Made by a program: the position numbers and the translations under genes. DNA of 64,000 bases from assembly GCA_963713815.1 (NCBI GenBank), contig CAVQNH010000042.1:62001-126000 (forward strand). The letters are read 5' to 3'. The notes beneath the pieces are model-generated. The model was not told the origin of the DNA. It made no database searches and saw only the letters and a program-made list of their open reading frames with translations. The DNA is from RYN-230 sp963713815. GTDB lineage: Bacteria > Actinomycetota > Actinomycetes > Streptosporangiales > Streptosporangiaceae. Shown here one piece after another: positions 47,731 to 57,466 of this stretch; positions within the stretch are counted from its first letter, which is position 1; each line of letters starts with the position of its first letter.

Positions 47731-50489
47731 CCAGCCCGGCGGGCAGCCGGGCCGTGAAGAGCACGCCCGATACCCCGGGTGACCCGGCTCATCATCGTCG
47801 CTTCGTCGCGGGGGGCCTGGTCACCCTGGGCGTGGCCGGATGGCGGCAGCCGGGCCTGGGCCTGGTCAGCGAGAGCCAGTGGATCGTCGCCGCGGCGATG
47901 GGCGTCCTCGCCCTGGCCAGCTGGGTGTGGCCGGTCGTCGTGTACCGGGGCGGTGAGTCCGAGGCTTTCAACATGGACGAGGGATTCTTCGTGATCCTCG
48001 CCCTGCTGGTCCCACCGCTGCTCACCCTGGGGACCCTGGCCCTGGCCACGATCCTGGCCCAGGCGGTCCGCCGGCGTCCCGCTCATCAAGTCGGCCTTCA
48101 ACGTCGGCCAGGTGCTCATCGCGGCGGGCCTGGGACTCGCCGTGAGCCGCAGCATCGCTGTCCCCTCGGGCTCGCTGACCGCGGGCCAGCTGGCCGCCAT
48201 GGTCGCCGGGGTGGCGCGTCTACGTTCTCGTCAACACGGTCCTCATCGCCGGCGTCTGTCCTGCCGATGGGCACCTCCTGGAACGAGTTCACCAGCGACC
48301 TTCCGATCCAGATGACGCTGGCCGGCGTGGGTGCCCTGTCCGGCCTGATCCTGGCCCTGGCCATCCAGGCGCACCTGTGGGCCCTGGCCCTGGCCATCCC
48401 CGGCGCTCGTCCTGGAACGCCAGCTGATCAGCGCCCGGTTCGCGGCCCTGCACGACCGGAGCCGGATGAAGGGACTGTACGAGGCCACGCTGGAGGCCAA
48501 CCGGGGGCTGCGCCAGCAGGCCGTGCTCGAGACGATCCTGGGGGCGGTACGGCGGCTGCTGCGCAGCCCGGGGGCCATGCTGACGGCCGACGCGCCGGGC
48601 CCCGGGCAGCTGGCCGCCCCGATGATCGTCGCTGACCGGCCGCAGTGGCTGGTGGCCTCGGGACGGCGGAGGGATGAGCCGTTTGATGACGCTGACCGGG
48701 GCCTGCTGCAGGCCCTGGCCGCCGTGGGCAGCGGGGCGCTCACCAACGCCGAGCTCTACCAGCAGGTCCACGTCGAGCGGGAGACGCTCTCCTCGATCAC
48801 CCTGAATATCGGGGAAGGGGTCTGCGCCATCGACGCGGGCGGGGGCCTGACCTTTGTCAACCCGGCCGCGGCCGACATGATCGAGCTGCCCCCGCTCGGC
48901 ATCATGATCGACGATCCGGTGAGCGACGGGGCCCCGGCCGCCCCCGACTTCCTGCTCGTCCCGGCCCGCGAGGCCATGCGGACCGGCCGCACGGTCCGCG
49001 AGGATGACGCCCGGTTCCGCGGCAAGGGCGGCGAGGTCATCCCGGTCGCCTACACCGCGTCGGCCGTGGTGAGCACGGGGCGCCGTCGGGCGCGGTCATC
49101 GCCTTCCGCGATATCACCGAGCGCAAGGCGTTCGAGGACGAGCTCCACCACAACGCCTGCTACGACAGCCTCACCGGCCTGGCGAACCGCCGGCTGCTGG
49201 TGGACCGCCTGGATCAGGCGCTGCGGCGGTCGGTGCTGGACCGCAAGACCCACGCCCTGATCTTCGTCGATGTGGACCGCTTCAAGAGCATCAACGACAG
49301 CCTGGGCCACGTGACCGGCGACGGTTTCCTGGTGGCGATCGGGGCCCGGCTCAAGGCCATGGTGCGCAGCGGCGATCTGCTGGCCCGCTTCGGCGGCGAT
49401 GAGTTCGTGGTGCTGCTGGAAGACGTGGGCGAGGTGGACGTCGCGATCGCCGCGGCCCGGCGCATCTGCGCCGCTGTCCAGCGGCCCATCGTGCTGCCCG
49501 ATGGCTACGAGCTGGTGGCCAGCGTCTCGGTGGGCGTGGCCCTGACCGAGCCGGGCAAGAGCGCCGATGACATGCTCCGCAACGCCGACGTGGCCATGTA
49601 CGAGGCCAAGGCCAAGGGCGGGGGAGGCACCTACAAGGTGTTCGACCAGGCGTCCATGGGGACCCGGTCGTCCGAGCGGCTGCAGCTCGAGGCCGACCTG
49701 CGCAAGGGACTCGAGCGGGACGAACTCGAGGTGCACTACCAGCCGTTCTATTCGCTCGATGGGGAGCAGATCGTGGGCGCCGAGGCGCTCGTGCGCTGGC
49801 GCCACCCGGCCAACGGGCTGATCAGCCCGGTGAGGTTCATCCCCATGGCCGAGGAGACCGGGCTGATCCTGCCGCTGGGCCGTTACGTGATGGGCCAGGC
49901 GTGCCAGCAGGTGTGCTCGATCCGTGACCGGCTCGGCGTGGACCTGCCGATCAGCGTCAACCTCTCGCCGCGGCAGTTCCAGGAAAGCGGGCTCCCGGCG
50001 CAGGTGGGAGCGTTGCTGGAGGCGACCGGCCTGCCCGCCGACCTGCTCATATTCGAGATCACCGAGAGCATGGTGATGGAAGACCTTTCTGGTGCCCGCG
50101 AGATCATGAAGAAGCTGAACCGGCTGGGCGTGCGCCTGGCCATCGACGACTTCGGCACCGGGCATTCCTCGCTCGCCTATCTCAAGCAGTTCCCCGTCCA
50201 CGAGGTGAAGGTGGACCGGGCGTTCATCCAGGGCGTGGCCGAGAGCCCGGTGGACTCGGCGATCGTCCGGGCGGTCATCGACCTGGCCAACGCCATGGGC
50301 ATCGCCGCGGTCGCCGAGGGCGTGGAGACCGGGAGCCAGGTGGCCGGGCTCAAGATGATCGGCTGCGAGGTGGCGCAGGGTTTCTATTTCTCGCCGCCAC
50401 TGCGCGCCGAGGATTTCGACCAGCTACTCAGCCGCCACTTTGCCCGCTCGGCGGAACTGCCCGGCCTGGGCTTATCGCGATCGATTTGA
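47727..50489 (+). CDS. membrane GAF-PAS-GGDEF-EAL protein (c-di-GMP turnover), about five frameshifts
   Basis: About 919 aa if single extra bases at 48075, 48217, 48257 and 48402 are removed and one base is added near 49083. Order: seven to eight membrane helices (about 47790-48410), a GAF-like region, a PAS domain (ITLNIGEGVCAIDAGGGLTFVNPAA), GGDEF (RSGDLLARFGGDEFV, with intact catalytic GGDEF and an RxxD inhibitory site) and EAL (GAEALVRWRHP, SVNLSPRQF, FEITES, DDFGTGHSSL, KVDR, AEGVET). Both synthesis and hydrolysis motifs look active. It overlaps the protease stop by four bases. The uninterrupted 3' frame (first usable start 49200) still encodes most of GGDEF and all of EAL. Confidence 0.8.
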
Positions 50490-50643
50490 GGAACGGGCTA
50501 CCGGCCGCCTGATTGATCCCCCGGCGGGCTGGCGCTGGTCACCGCGCAATTAGTACAATCTGCGCGGCGGACGCTGATGTCGGGCCTGACTTTTGAACCA
50601 CGATGCCTGGCTGCCCAAGCGGCCGGAGCAGGCGGGGGGACGG

Positions 50644-52086
50644 ATGAGCGAACTCGTCATCGGCGCCCACGAATCCGACACCCACCAGAAGGCCCTGCGG
50701 ATCAACCTCGATCCGCGGTGGTACGGGACAGTCGCCGAGATCGGGGCCGGCCAGGAGGTCGTGCGCTGGTTCTTCCGGGTCGGCGGCGCCGCGGGCACCA
50801 TCGCGAAGTCCATCTCCGCCTACGACATGGCCGTGAGCGACGCGGTGTACGGCAAGGCGGACCGGTACGTCTCCGCCGGGCGGCTCCAGGGCATGCTCGA
50901 CAAGGAATTCCAGCTCAACGTCGAGCGGCTGGACGATGAGCGCGGTGACGAGAACTGTTTCTTCGCGTTCGCCGACACCGTGGTGGCGCGCAGCTTCCGG
51001 GGCGGCAACGAGTGCCACGGCTGGATGGGCGTGAAGTTCCAGGCCCAGCCGCGCGACGAGCCGAGCCAGATCGTGATGCACGTCCGCATGCTCGACGTCG
51101 AGGCCTGGCTGCAGCAAGAGGCGCTGGGGATCGTCGGGGTCAACCTGCTGTACGGGGCGTTCTTCCAGCACCACGAGCCGGACAAGCTCATCGAGAGCCT
51201 CCTCGACCGCCTCACCACGGGCCGCATCGAGATCGACATGATCCAGTTCCGCGGCATCGAGTTCCGCGGCGTGGACAACCGGCTGATGGCGCTCAAGCTG
51301 GTCCAGCTCGGCCTCAGCGGCGTGGCCATGTTCGGTCCCGACCGCGAGGTGCTCCAGCCGAGCGAGGTGCTGCGCAAGAAGGCCATCCTGGTGGAGCGGG
51401 GCAGCTTCCGCCCGCCGACGCACGTGAACCTGGACATGCTGGAGACGGCCCGGGCCCGGTTCGAGGAAGACCCGGCGGTGGCGGGCAAGCCGGTGCTGGC
51501 CCTCACCGAGATCACCATGCGCAACCTGCTCGCGGGCGGGCCCGACGTGGACCGGCGTGACTTCCTGGCCCGCGCGGAACTGCTCGCGGCCTGCGGCATG
51601 ACGGTCCTGATCAGCAACTACTTCGACTACTACCGCCTGGCCGCCTACATCGCCGAGCGGACCAGCGAGCGGATCGGCATGGTCATGGGGGTGCCGAGCC
51701 TCATCGACCTGTTCGACGAGAGCAACCACGTGCAGCTGCCCGGCGGGATCCTGGAGAGCTTCGGGCGGCTGTTCAAGAACGACCTGAAGCTCTACGTCTA
51801 CCCGCTGCAGCCTTCGCCGGGCGAAGAGCTCACGACCGTGAACGACATCCGGGTCCGGCCCGAGCTGCAGCCGCTGTACGACTATCTCGCGGGCCGGGGC
51901 AGCTTCGTCCACCTCGACAACTACAAGCCCGAGTTCCTGCCGATCTTCAGCCGCGATGTGCTCCGCCGGATCGCCGCGAACGACGCATCCTGGGAAACCA
52001 TGGTTCCCGCGAACGTCGCCGACCTGATCAAGCGCCGCTCGTTCTTCGGGTACGTCAAGGCGAGCCGGTACGAGGACCGGGACTGA
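50644..52086 (+). CDS. conserved protein of unknown function (often mislabelled in databases)
   Basis: 480 aa, soluble, strongly conserved-looking. It opens ELVIGAHESDTHQKALRINLDPRWYGTVAEIGAGQEVVRWFFRVGGAAGTIAKSISAYDMAVSDAVYG and later has LTEITMRNLLAGG, ACGMTVLISNYFDYYRLAAYI and ILESFGRLFKNDLKLYVYPL. I recall this family from many bacteria under unsupported names such as nicotinate-nucleotide adenylyltransferase or TonB-dependent receptor; none fits what I see (no HxGH, no barrel, no signal peptide). ATG 50644 follows GGGGGA. The 3' end overlaps the convergent sulfotransferase-like gene by 32 bp. Confidence 0.75.
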   Translation: MSELVIGAHESDTHQKALRINLDPRWYGTVAEIGAGQEVVRWFFRVGGAAGTIAKSISAYDMAVSDAVYGKADRYVSAGRLQGMLDKEFQLNVERLDDERGDENCFFAFADTVVARSFRGGNECHGWMGVKFQAQPRDEPSQIVMHVRMLDVEAWLQQEALGIVGVNLLYGAFFQHHEPDKLIESLLDRLTTGRIEIDMIQFRGIEFRGVDNRLMALKLVQLGLSGVAMFGPDREVLQPSEVLRKKAILVERGSFRPPTHVNLDMLETARARFEEDPAVAGKPVLALTEITMRNLLAGGPDVDRRDFLARAELLAACGMTVLISNYFDYYRLAAYIAERTSERIGMVMGVPSLIDLFDESNHVQLPGGILESFGRLFKNDLKLYVYPLQPSPGEELTTVNDIRVRPELQPLYDYLAGRGSFVHLDNYKPEFLPIFSRDVLRRIAANDASWETMVPANVADLIKRRSFFGYVKASRYEDRD

Positions 52087-53389
52087 CGGGACCTGCGGTC
52101 CGCACGCCTGCGCAGTGGTGGGCGGGACGGGTCAGCGTGCGCCAGATGATCACTCGCAGGTGGCGCACGGCCCGGAGATGACTGGCGCGGCGCAGGGCCC
52201 GCCGGGCCGATGGCCCGTTCAGCGCTCTCCAGGCCAGCCGTCTGGCCAGCTGCCGCGGCCCGCCCAGTGCCCGCCGGGGCGCCGTGGCCAGGTACATCGC
52301 CTGGTACTGGCGATCGGCGAAGGCCGCCGCCGCGCGGACGGCGGCCTCCAGCAGCAGGCGGTCCGCCAGCTGGTCCGGTGACTCGGCATGATGGCCTCTC
52401 ACCGGCTGCGGGAGGAGTTCCCCGAGATCACCGACGACGGCGAACTTGGCGTCGCGCAGGCCTGCGACGAGACCTTCGGCCTGGTCCCGGGCCCAGGCCT
52501 GCCGGGCCGCGGGCACGGCCAGGCGCGTCCGCCGCGGCCGGGCGCCCAGGATGTCGTGGGCCAGGATCCGCTTGATGTGCCGGGTGTAGAACCATTCGGG
52601 CATCTCACCCGGCAGCGCCTCGTTCATCCGGCGCAGCAGTTCGGCTTCCGGGAGCCCGAGCGAGGAGTTAGCCCGGGCCCGGCTGAGGTCGATACCGCGC
52701 GATTCGATGCCGAGGACGGAGGCGAAGCGCATCCAGAGTTCCTCAGCGGGGCCTTCCCGGGGCATGGTGATCACATGAACGTGGTCCGGGGGGATGTGCT
52801 GCGACCACGCGTCCAGGACGGCCAGCGTGTCATGCACATTCCAGAACCATGCCCGGCTCCGCCGGTCGGCGGCCGGCCCGATATCGGTGACCCAGTCGAG
52901 CCATTCTTCCCATCGGTCGGTGCTGCCGCATTTGACCTTTTCCTGCCATTCGGCCGGAAGCAGGGTGGCGAAGTCCCGCACGGTGAGGATGACGTGCACC
53001 TCGGCCGCGAGCAGTGAGCGGACCGCGCGGTCCGCCTGCCGGGCGGTACACGCCGCGAGCAGTTCGTCGGAGATCACCGCCGTCTGGCGGGCGCACAGCG
53101 CCTGGCGGGTCAGGACGTCCCATTCACCCGCCCAGGGCTGGGCCGGGTCTGACGCCACCCTCGGGGTCTCACGCAGGTCGCGGCTGGCCCGGGAATGATC
53201 CTGGTGGCTGTAGCCCGGCAGCACGACGCCCTGGGCGGCCAGCCACGACCGGTTGCCCCACATCACATCCTGGAGGAACGTCGTCCCTGTTTTCGGTTCC
53301 CCGATGTGCAGGTAAATGCGGGGGCAGCCGACGCTTTCCGCCCGTTTTTCCCGGATTGCCGCCCGATGTTTCGGCTCCGCCGGCCTCAT
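52055..53389 (-). CDS. sulfotransferase-like P-loop protein
   Basis: 444 aa. Near the N-terminus IYLHIGEPKTGTTFLQ is the 5'-phosphosulfate-binding loop of PAPS sulfotransferases, and VHVILTVRDFATLLPAEWQEKVK fits the 3'-phosphate-binding strand with its Arg. The remainder is helical and basic; the last ~90 residues are Arg/Ala-rich. It may sulfate a glycan, lipid or secondary metabolite; no partner gene is nearby. The ATG at 53387-53389 is the only reasonable start before the P-loop but lacks a good ribosome site. Confidence 0.8.
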   Translation of the reverse strand: MRPAEPKHRAAIREKRAESVGCPRIYLHIGEPKTGTTFLQDVMWGNRSWLAAQGVVLPGYSHQDHSRASRDLRETPRVASDPAQPWAGEWDVLTRQALCARQTAVISDELLAACTARQADRAVRSLLAAEVHVILTVRDFATLLPAEWQEKVKCGSTDRWEEWLDWVTDIGPAADRRSRAWFWNVHDTLAVLDAWSQHIPPDHVHVITMPREGPAEELWMRFASVLGIESRGIDLSRARANSSLGLPEAELLRRMNEALPGEMPEWFYTRHIKRILAHDILGARPRRTRLAVPAARQAWARDQAEGLVAGLRDAKFAVVGDLGELLPQPVRGHHAESPDQLADRLLLEAAVRAAAAFADRQYQAMYLATAPRRALGGPRQLARRLAWRALNGPSARRALRRASHLRAVRHLRVIIWRTLTRPAHHCAGVRTAGPVSPGPRTGSP

Positions 53390-53529
53390 ACCGAGAGGAT
53401 AGACAATCTTGAAGCAGCGTTGAATGTAAATCAGGTTTTCCGGGTGATGGCCCGCACCTGCCCCGGCTATTGGCAAGCTAACCTGACCGCTGGTGCACGG
53501 ATTGCGGTATTCGCGCAGCCGCCTGCTGC

Positions 53530-54402
53530 TTACTGTTTCACCGCACCGAACGTCAGCCCGCGGACGAAACCGCGCTGCACGACGATCGTGGCCAGCAAGG
53601 CGGGAACGACCAGGACCACGCCGGCCGCGGCCAGTTCGCTCCAGTTGGCGAAGGTGGTGCCGATGTAGCCCTCGACGGCGACGGGGGCGGTCTCGGTGTG
53701 CGGCCCGGTCAGGATCAGCGCCCCGAAATACTCTCCCCACGAGGCCAGGAACACGAGCAGCCCGACGGTGGTGAGGCCGGGCCAGACGGTGGGCAGCACC
53801 ACCTTCCACAGAGCGCGCATCTTGCTGCATCCGTCGATCCAGGCGGCTTCATCCAGTTCGCGCGGGACCTCGTTGAAGTAGACCCGCATGAGCCAGATGG
53901 TGAACGGCAGCAGGCCGGTCTCATAGGCCAGGATCAGCCCCTGATAGGTGTCGAGCAGGTGCAGGTGCTGGTACATGATGTACAGCGGGATGATGAAGAC
54001 GACCGGCGGCGCGACGTAGGCCAGCACGAACCAGGTGTTGAAAACCTTGGCTCCCCTGATCGGCGAGCGGGCGAAGGCGTAGCCCGCTGGGACCCCGAGC
54101 AGCAGGGCGACCGCGGTGGAGCCGATAGCCACGATGACCGAGTTCAGGACGTAGTGCGCGAACTGCCCGCCGAGGATCTGCGTGAAGTTGGACAGCGTGG
54201 GTTTCGTGACGTACCGGGGCGGCAGGGCGAACGCGTCATTGCCGTTCTTGAACGCCGTCGACAGCAGCCAGTACAAGGGCAGCAGGACGAATACCGCGCC
54301 CAGCAGCAGAAGAACGAGCGTGACCACCAGGCTGGCGTGCCGCTGCAGGAACCGGCGTCGTGCCCGGAGCGGCTGATTCACCGTTGCTGCCGTTTTAACC
54401 AT
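53530..54402 (-). CDS. sugar ABC transporter permease (MalG type)
   Basis: 290 aa, six membrane helices. FVLLPLYWLLSTAFKNGNDAF near the N-terminus and the EAA loop ELDEAAWIDGCSKMRALWKVVLPTVWPGL are MalG features; it ends VVQRGFVRGLTFGAVKQ. It works with the MalF-like subunit 37 bp upstream on the same strand. GAGGAG abuts the ATG directly, so a GTG seven codons downstream is a possible start. No ATPase gene is present; actinobacteria often use a shared MsiK-type ATPase. Confidence 0.9.
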   Translation of the reverse strand: MVKTAATVNQPLRARRRFLQRHASLVVTLVLLLLGAVFVLLPLYWLLSTAFKNGNDAFALPPRYVTKPTLSNFTQILGGQFAHYVLNSVIVAIGSTAVALLLGVPAGYAFARSPIRGAKVFNTWFVLAYVAPPVVFIIPLYIMYQHLHLLDTYQGLILAYETGLLPFTIWLMRVYFNEVPRELDEAAWIDGCSKMRALWKVVLPTVWPGLTTVGLLVFLASWGEYFGALILTGPHTETAPVAVEGYIGTTFANWSELAAAGVVLVVPALLATIVVQRGFVRGLTFGAVKQ

Positions 54403-54439
54403 CTCCTCGTTGCGGCGGGCTGGTCCGTCCGCGCTGCCG

Positions 54440-55438
54440 TCAGCGCCGGCGCATGAGCGCGAACAGGAGCAGCAGGGGCACCGCCATGACGACCACCAGC
54501 AGGACCCCGAGGGCGGCTCCGTAGCCGACGTTCCCGTACACGATGGTCTGCTGGTACACGTAGAAATTGATCACTGTGGTGCTCAGGCCCGGACCGCCTC
54601 CGGTCAGGACTTCGAACAGGGCGAACTGCTGGAACGCGGCGACGGTGCGCAGCAGGGCGGCCAGCACCACCGCGGGCATGATGGCCGGGAACGTCACGTA
54701 GCGGAACCGGTTCCAGGCCGAGGCGCCGTCAACCATGGCGGCCTCGATGGGGTCGCGCGGCGCCCCGATCAGGGCGGCCAGCACGATGACGGCGACGACC
54801 GGGACCCCGCTCCACATGTCGGTGATGATGACCGAGGGCATCGCGGCCGCGGATGATGCCAGCCAGTTCGGCTGGGGCAGGTGCAGCAGGCCGAGGTAGT
54901 AGTTGATCCAGCCCTGCGAGGTGTTGAGCAGGGCGCTCCAGCTGATGGCGGCGGCCACGCTGGCCACGGTCAGCGGGAGCAGGAAGATCACCCGGAACCC
55001 GGTGACGAACCGGTGCTTGCTGGCCAGCAGCACGCCCAGCAGGAGCCCGAAACCGGTCTCGAGCACCACCGCGGCGACGACGTAGATCACGGTGTTGAGC
55101 AGGACGGTGTGGGTCACCGGATCGGTGATGATCGTTTTGTAGTTGGCCAGGGTGGGCGGGAAGACGTGGTTGTGGACGCTGTTCAGGCTGGAGAAGCTGA
55201 GCCCGAAGCCGGCCAGGAACGGGATGACGGTGACCACGAACACGGCCAGGAACGCGGGGATGGCCGCGATCCGGAAGAACTTGCGGTCGAAGGCGCTCCA
55301 GGTCCGCAGGGCGACCTGACGGGCCGGGCCGGGGCGGACCGGCCCCGGGCGGCCGGCTGGCCCGGGGGGACGCCGGCTGGGCTGGCTGAGCAGTTCGGGC
55401 TGGGGGCCCGGGCCGTCCAGGCCAAGCTGCCCGCTCAT
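54440..55438 (-). CDS. sugar ABC transporter permease (MalF type)
   Basis: 332 aa. A Pro/Gly/Arg-rich cytoplasmic N-terminus of ~60 residues is followed by six helices beginning IAAIPAFLAVFVVTVIPFLAGFGLSF and the EAA loop DPIEAAMVDGASAWNRFRYVTFPAIMPAV. ATG 55438 has GAGGGGG upstream. It lies between the binding-protein gene and the MalG gene, separated from the former by a strong hairpin. Confidence 0.9.
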   Translation of the reverse strand: MSGQLGLDGPGPQPELLSQPSRRPPGPAGRPGPVRPGPARQVALRTWSAFDRKFFRIAAIPAFLAVFVVTVIPFLAGFGLSFSSLNSVHNHVFPPTLANYKTIITDPVTHTVLLNTVIYVVAAVVLETGFGLLLGVLLASKHRFVTGFRVIFLLPLTVASVAAAISWSALLNTSQGWINYYLGLLHLPQPNWLASSAAAMPSVIITDMWSGVPVVAVIVLAALIGAPRDPIEAAMVDGASAWNRFRYVTFPAIMPAVVLAALLRTVAAFQQFALFEVLTGGGPGLSTTVINFYVYQQTIVYGNVGYGAALGVLLVVVMAVPLLLLFALMRRR

Positions 55439-55493
55439 GGTTGCCCCCTCGCTGTCGGGGCCCGGCGGACGCCATGACGGGCGGTCCGGGCCG

Positions 55494-55534
55494 GCGGCCG
55501 GGGCTGGCTCCTGACAGGAGCCAGCCCCGGCCGC
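55494..55534 (-). terminator. perfect hairpin between malE- and malF-like genes (attenuator)
   Basis: Arms 55494-55513 and 55515-55534 are fully complementary over 20 bases around one central base, so the practical stem is ~18 bp with a 5-nt loop (TGACA). It lies 20 nt after the stop of the binding-protein gene and 56 nt before the permease start. Such a structure commonly lets the binding protein be made in excess over the permeases. No T-run. Confidence 0.7.
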
Positions 55535-55553
55535 GCTGGTGCCGGCGGTCTTC

Positions 55554-56897
55554 CTACTTCTGGAGGCCCGCCTGCTTGAACACGGTGTCCTGCCCGCTGG
55601 CGGCGAACGCCATGGCCTTGGCGGGTGGAGTGCCGTTGATGAGCTGCGAGATCGCGATCTCCTCGTCCTGCTGACTCTGGTTGAAGGCCGTCGAGGGCGG
55701 GAACGGCGCCGGCTCGGCGTGCGCGGCGACGTAGGACAGGGCCTGGAGGTAATCGCTGGGCACGCCCTTGATGTCCGAGCTCGCCACCGACTTGTCAACC
55801 GCGAGCCCCGGCTCGTCCCGGGCCAGGATCTCGGCCCGGTTGAACGCCGGCGTGGACAGGTACTGCATGAGCTTCCAGGCCGCGTTCTGCTGGTCCTGGG
55901 GGACGTTGGGGTTGATGAACATGCCCCAGGGGCCGAGCGGCATGCACGGGCTGCTGGTCGGGCACTGCGGGGCCTGGAAGCCGACCACGCCCGCGATGGG
56001 CGAGCCCGCCGCGGGGGCGAACTCGTGGCCCGTGAACGTGGTGATCCCGTCGTAGTCCATGGCCACCTTGCCCTGGTCAAAGTCGTTGACGCAGTTGACC
56101 GCGGTGTAGGCCCCGACGCCCTTGGGGGCATCCTTGGTCATCAGTTGCTGGTAGAGAGTGGCCCACTTGAGGGCGCCCGGTGAGGCGAGCAGTGAGTTCC
56201 ACTTCGGGCCCACCATGAATCCCTTGTTGCTGGCGCTGTAGGGGATGTAGTACGCCTCGCCGAAGTGGAAGGTCGCGATGGCCGCGCCGGCCTCACTGCC
56301 GCGGGTGCAGAAGCCGGGGGTGCCGGTCTTCTGGGTGACGGCGTTCGCGTCGGCCAGGATCTGGGGCCAGGTCGTCGGGGGGGTGGTGATCCCGGCCTGC
56401 TTGAGCAGCTTCTTGTTGTACGCGAGGATCGCGCCGTCCACGAACTGCGGAAGGCAGTAGAGGGTGCCGTTCAGGGAGCAGTCGCCCAGTTCGGACATGT
56501 CGTTCAGGTTGAAGCCGCTCACCTTGAGCTTGCTGTTGGCGACCAGTGGCTTGAGTGGCACGCCACCCAGCAGCCCGACGTCCTGGCTGATCAGTGACGT
56601 CGGTCCCTCGTACATCGCGAACGAGCTCGACTTGGCGCGCTGGGCGATGGTCTCCTTATCCAGGATGCCGGCTTCCGGGATCGCGTTCACCGTGACCTTG
56701 ATGCCCGTGGCCTTGGTGAACGGGGCCAGGTGTGAGGACTGATAGGTCCAGAAGTCCGCGTTGGTCGTCCAGATCGTGATCTGTTTGGCGACGGCGTCCG
56801 AGCCGCTGCCGGATGCTCCCGAGGACGACGATGATCCGCATGCGCTGACCAGCAAGCCGACCGCCGCGCAGGCTGCGGCCAGGAATCTTAGGCGCAC
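55554..56897 (-). CDS. sugar ABC substrate-binding lipoprotein (MalE type)
   Basis: 447 aa. Lipoprotein signal RLRFLAAACAAVGLLVSAC with Ser/Gly linker, then SBP_bac_1: ITIWTTNADFWTYQSSHLAPFTKATGIKVTVNAIP, LPQFVDGAILAYNKKLLKQAGITTPPTTWPQILADA, DFDQGKVAMDYDGI and GPWGMFINPNVPQDQQNAAWKLMQYL. The ligand is presumably a carbohydrate. It starts at GTG 56897 with AAGGAGGG upstream, first gene of the malEFG-like operon and divergent from the GntR regulator. Confidence 0.92.
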   Translation of the reverse strand: MRLRFLAAACAAVGLLVSACGSSSSSGASGSGSDAVAKQITIWTTNADFWTYQSSHLAPFTKATGIKVTVNAIPEAGILDKETIAQRAKSSSFAMYEGPTSLISQDVGLLGGVPLKPLVANSKLKVSGFNLNDMSELGDCSLNGTLYCLPQFVDGAILAYNKKLLKQAGITTPPTTWPQILADANAVTQKTGTPGFCTRGSEAGAAIATFHFGEAYYIPYSASNKGFMVGPKWNSLLASPGALKWATLYQQLMTKDAPKGVGAYTAVNCVNDFDQGKVAMDYDGITTFTGHEFAPAAGSPIAGVVGFQAPQCPTSSPCMPLGPWGMFINPNVPQDQQNAAWKLMQYLSTPAFNRAEILARDEPGLAVDKSVASSDIKGVPSDYLQALSYVAAHAEPAPFPPSTAFNQSQQDEEIAISQLINGTPPAKAMAFAASGQDTVFKQAGLQK

Positions 56898-57466
56898 GTT
56901 CCCTCCTTGCCACTGATGAGGCTGACCGCTGAGGACGGTCAGATGAAAATAGCCCAAAGGTGACACAGCTGCCCATACCGGGTTGCTGTGCGCGGGTTTC
57001 GGACGTGGCTCGGGCGCCGGTGCCCTGCCCGTGCGGTCGATGGGCCGCCTGGCGTAGTGGCGGAGAACTCGCATCTGTGCATCGCGCTCTCCCGTTGCGG
57101 AGCCGGTGGTCGCATACTCGGTCAGCTCAGCGTATTCTGTCAACAAGTTACGATAAACGGATTTCGGTCGTTACCTTTCCTTCGCGGATCAGCGGCCAGA
57201 ACGCGACATGGAGCCGGGGAGAGGCCTGCGTGGGCGCGGCCGCACGTCGTCGGGGTGGGCAGGGCGCCGGGCCGTTCGCGCTGGGAGGCGGGGGCCGGGC
57301 GGCCGCAGGCGGGACTTGACAGTCCCGGGAGGCCAACTCTATGTTGACTTGCGCTTGAGTTAACTGGAGACTGTCAACATTGTGCAATGACTCCGGTGGA
57401 CTGGGTGGCCAGCATGCCTGCTGGTGATAATTCGTTGACGGATCGTCGGCGAATGAGGAGTGGACT
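56898..57466. other. 569-bp divergent control region
   Basis: No convincing gene. The left part holds the malE-like promoter region (AT-richer at 57120-57190). The right part has a clear promoter-operator arrangement at 57316-57377 in front of the GntR gene. Open frames crossing the region lack ribosome sites and conserved motifs. Confidence 0.55.
57316..57377 (+). promoter_or_regulatory. sigma-70-like promoter with overlapping inverted repeat, before the GntR gene
   Basis: TTGACA (57316-57321), an 18-nt spacer and TATGTT (57340-57345) form a near-consensus promoter. TTGACAGTC (57316-57324) is matched by its exact inverse GACTGTCAA (57369-57377), and a further GTTGAC lies between. The symmetric pair brackets the promoter, consistent with autorepression by the FadR-type regulator and perhaps control of the divergent transporter. 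Confidence 0.55.
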
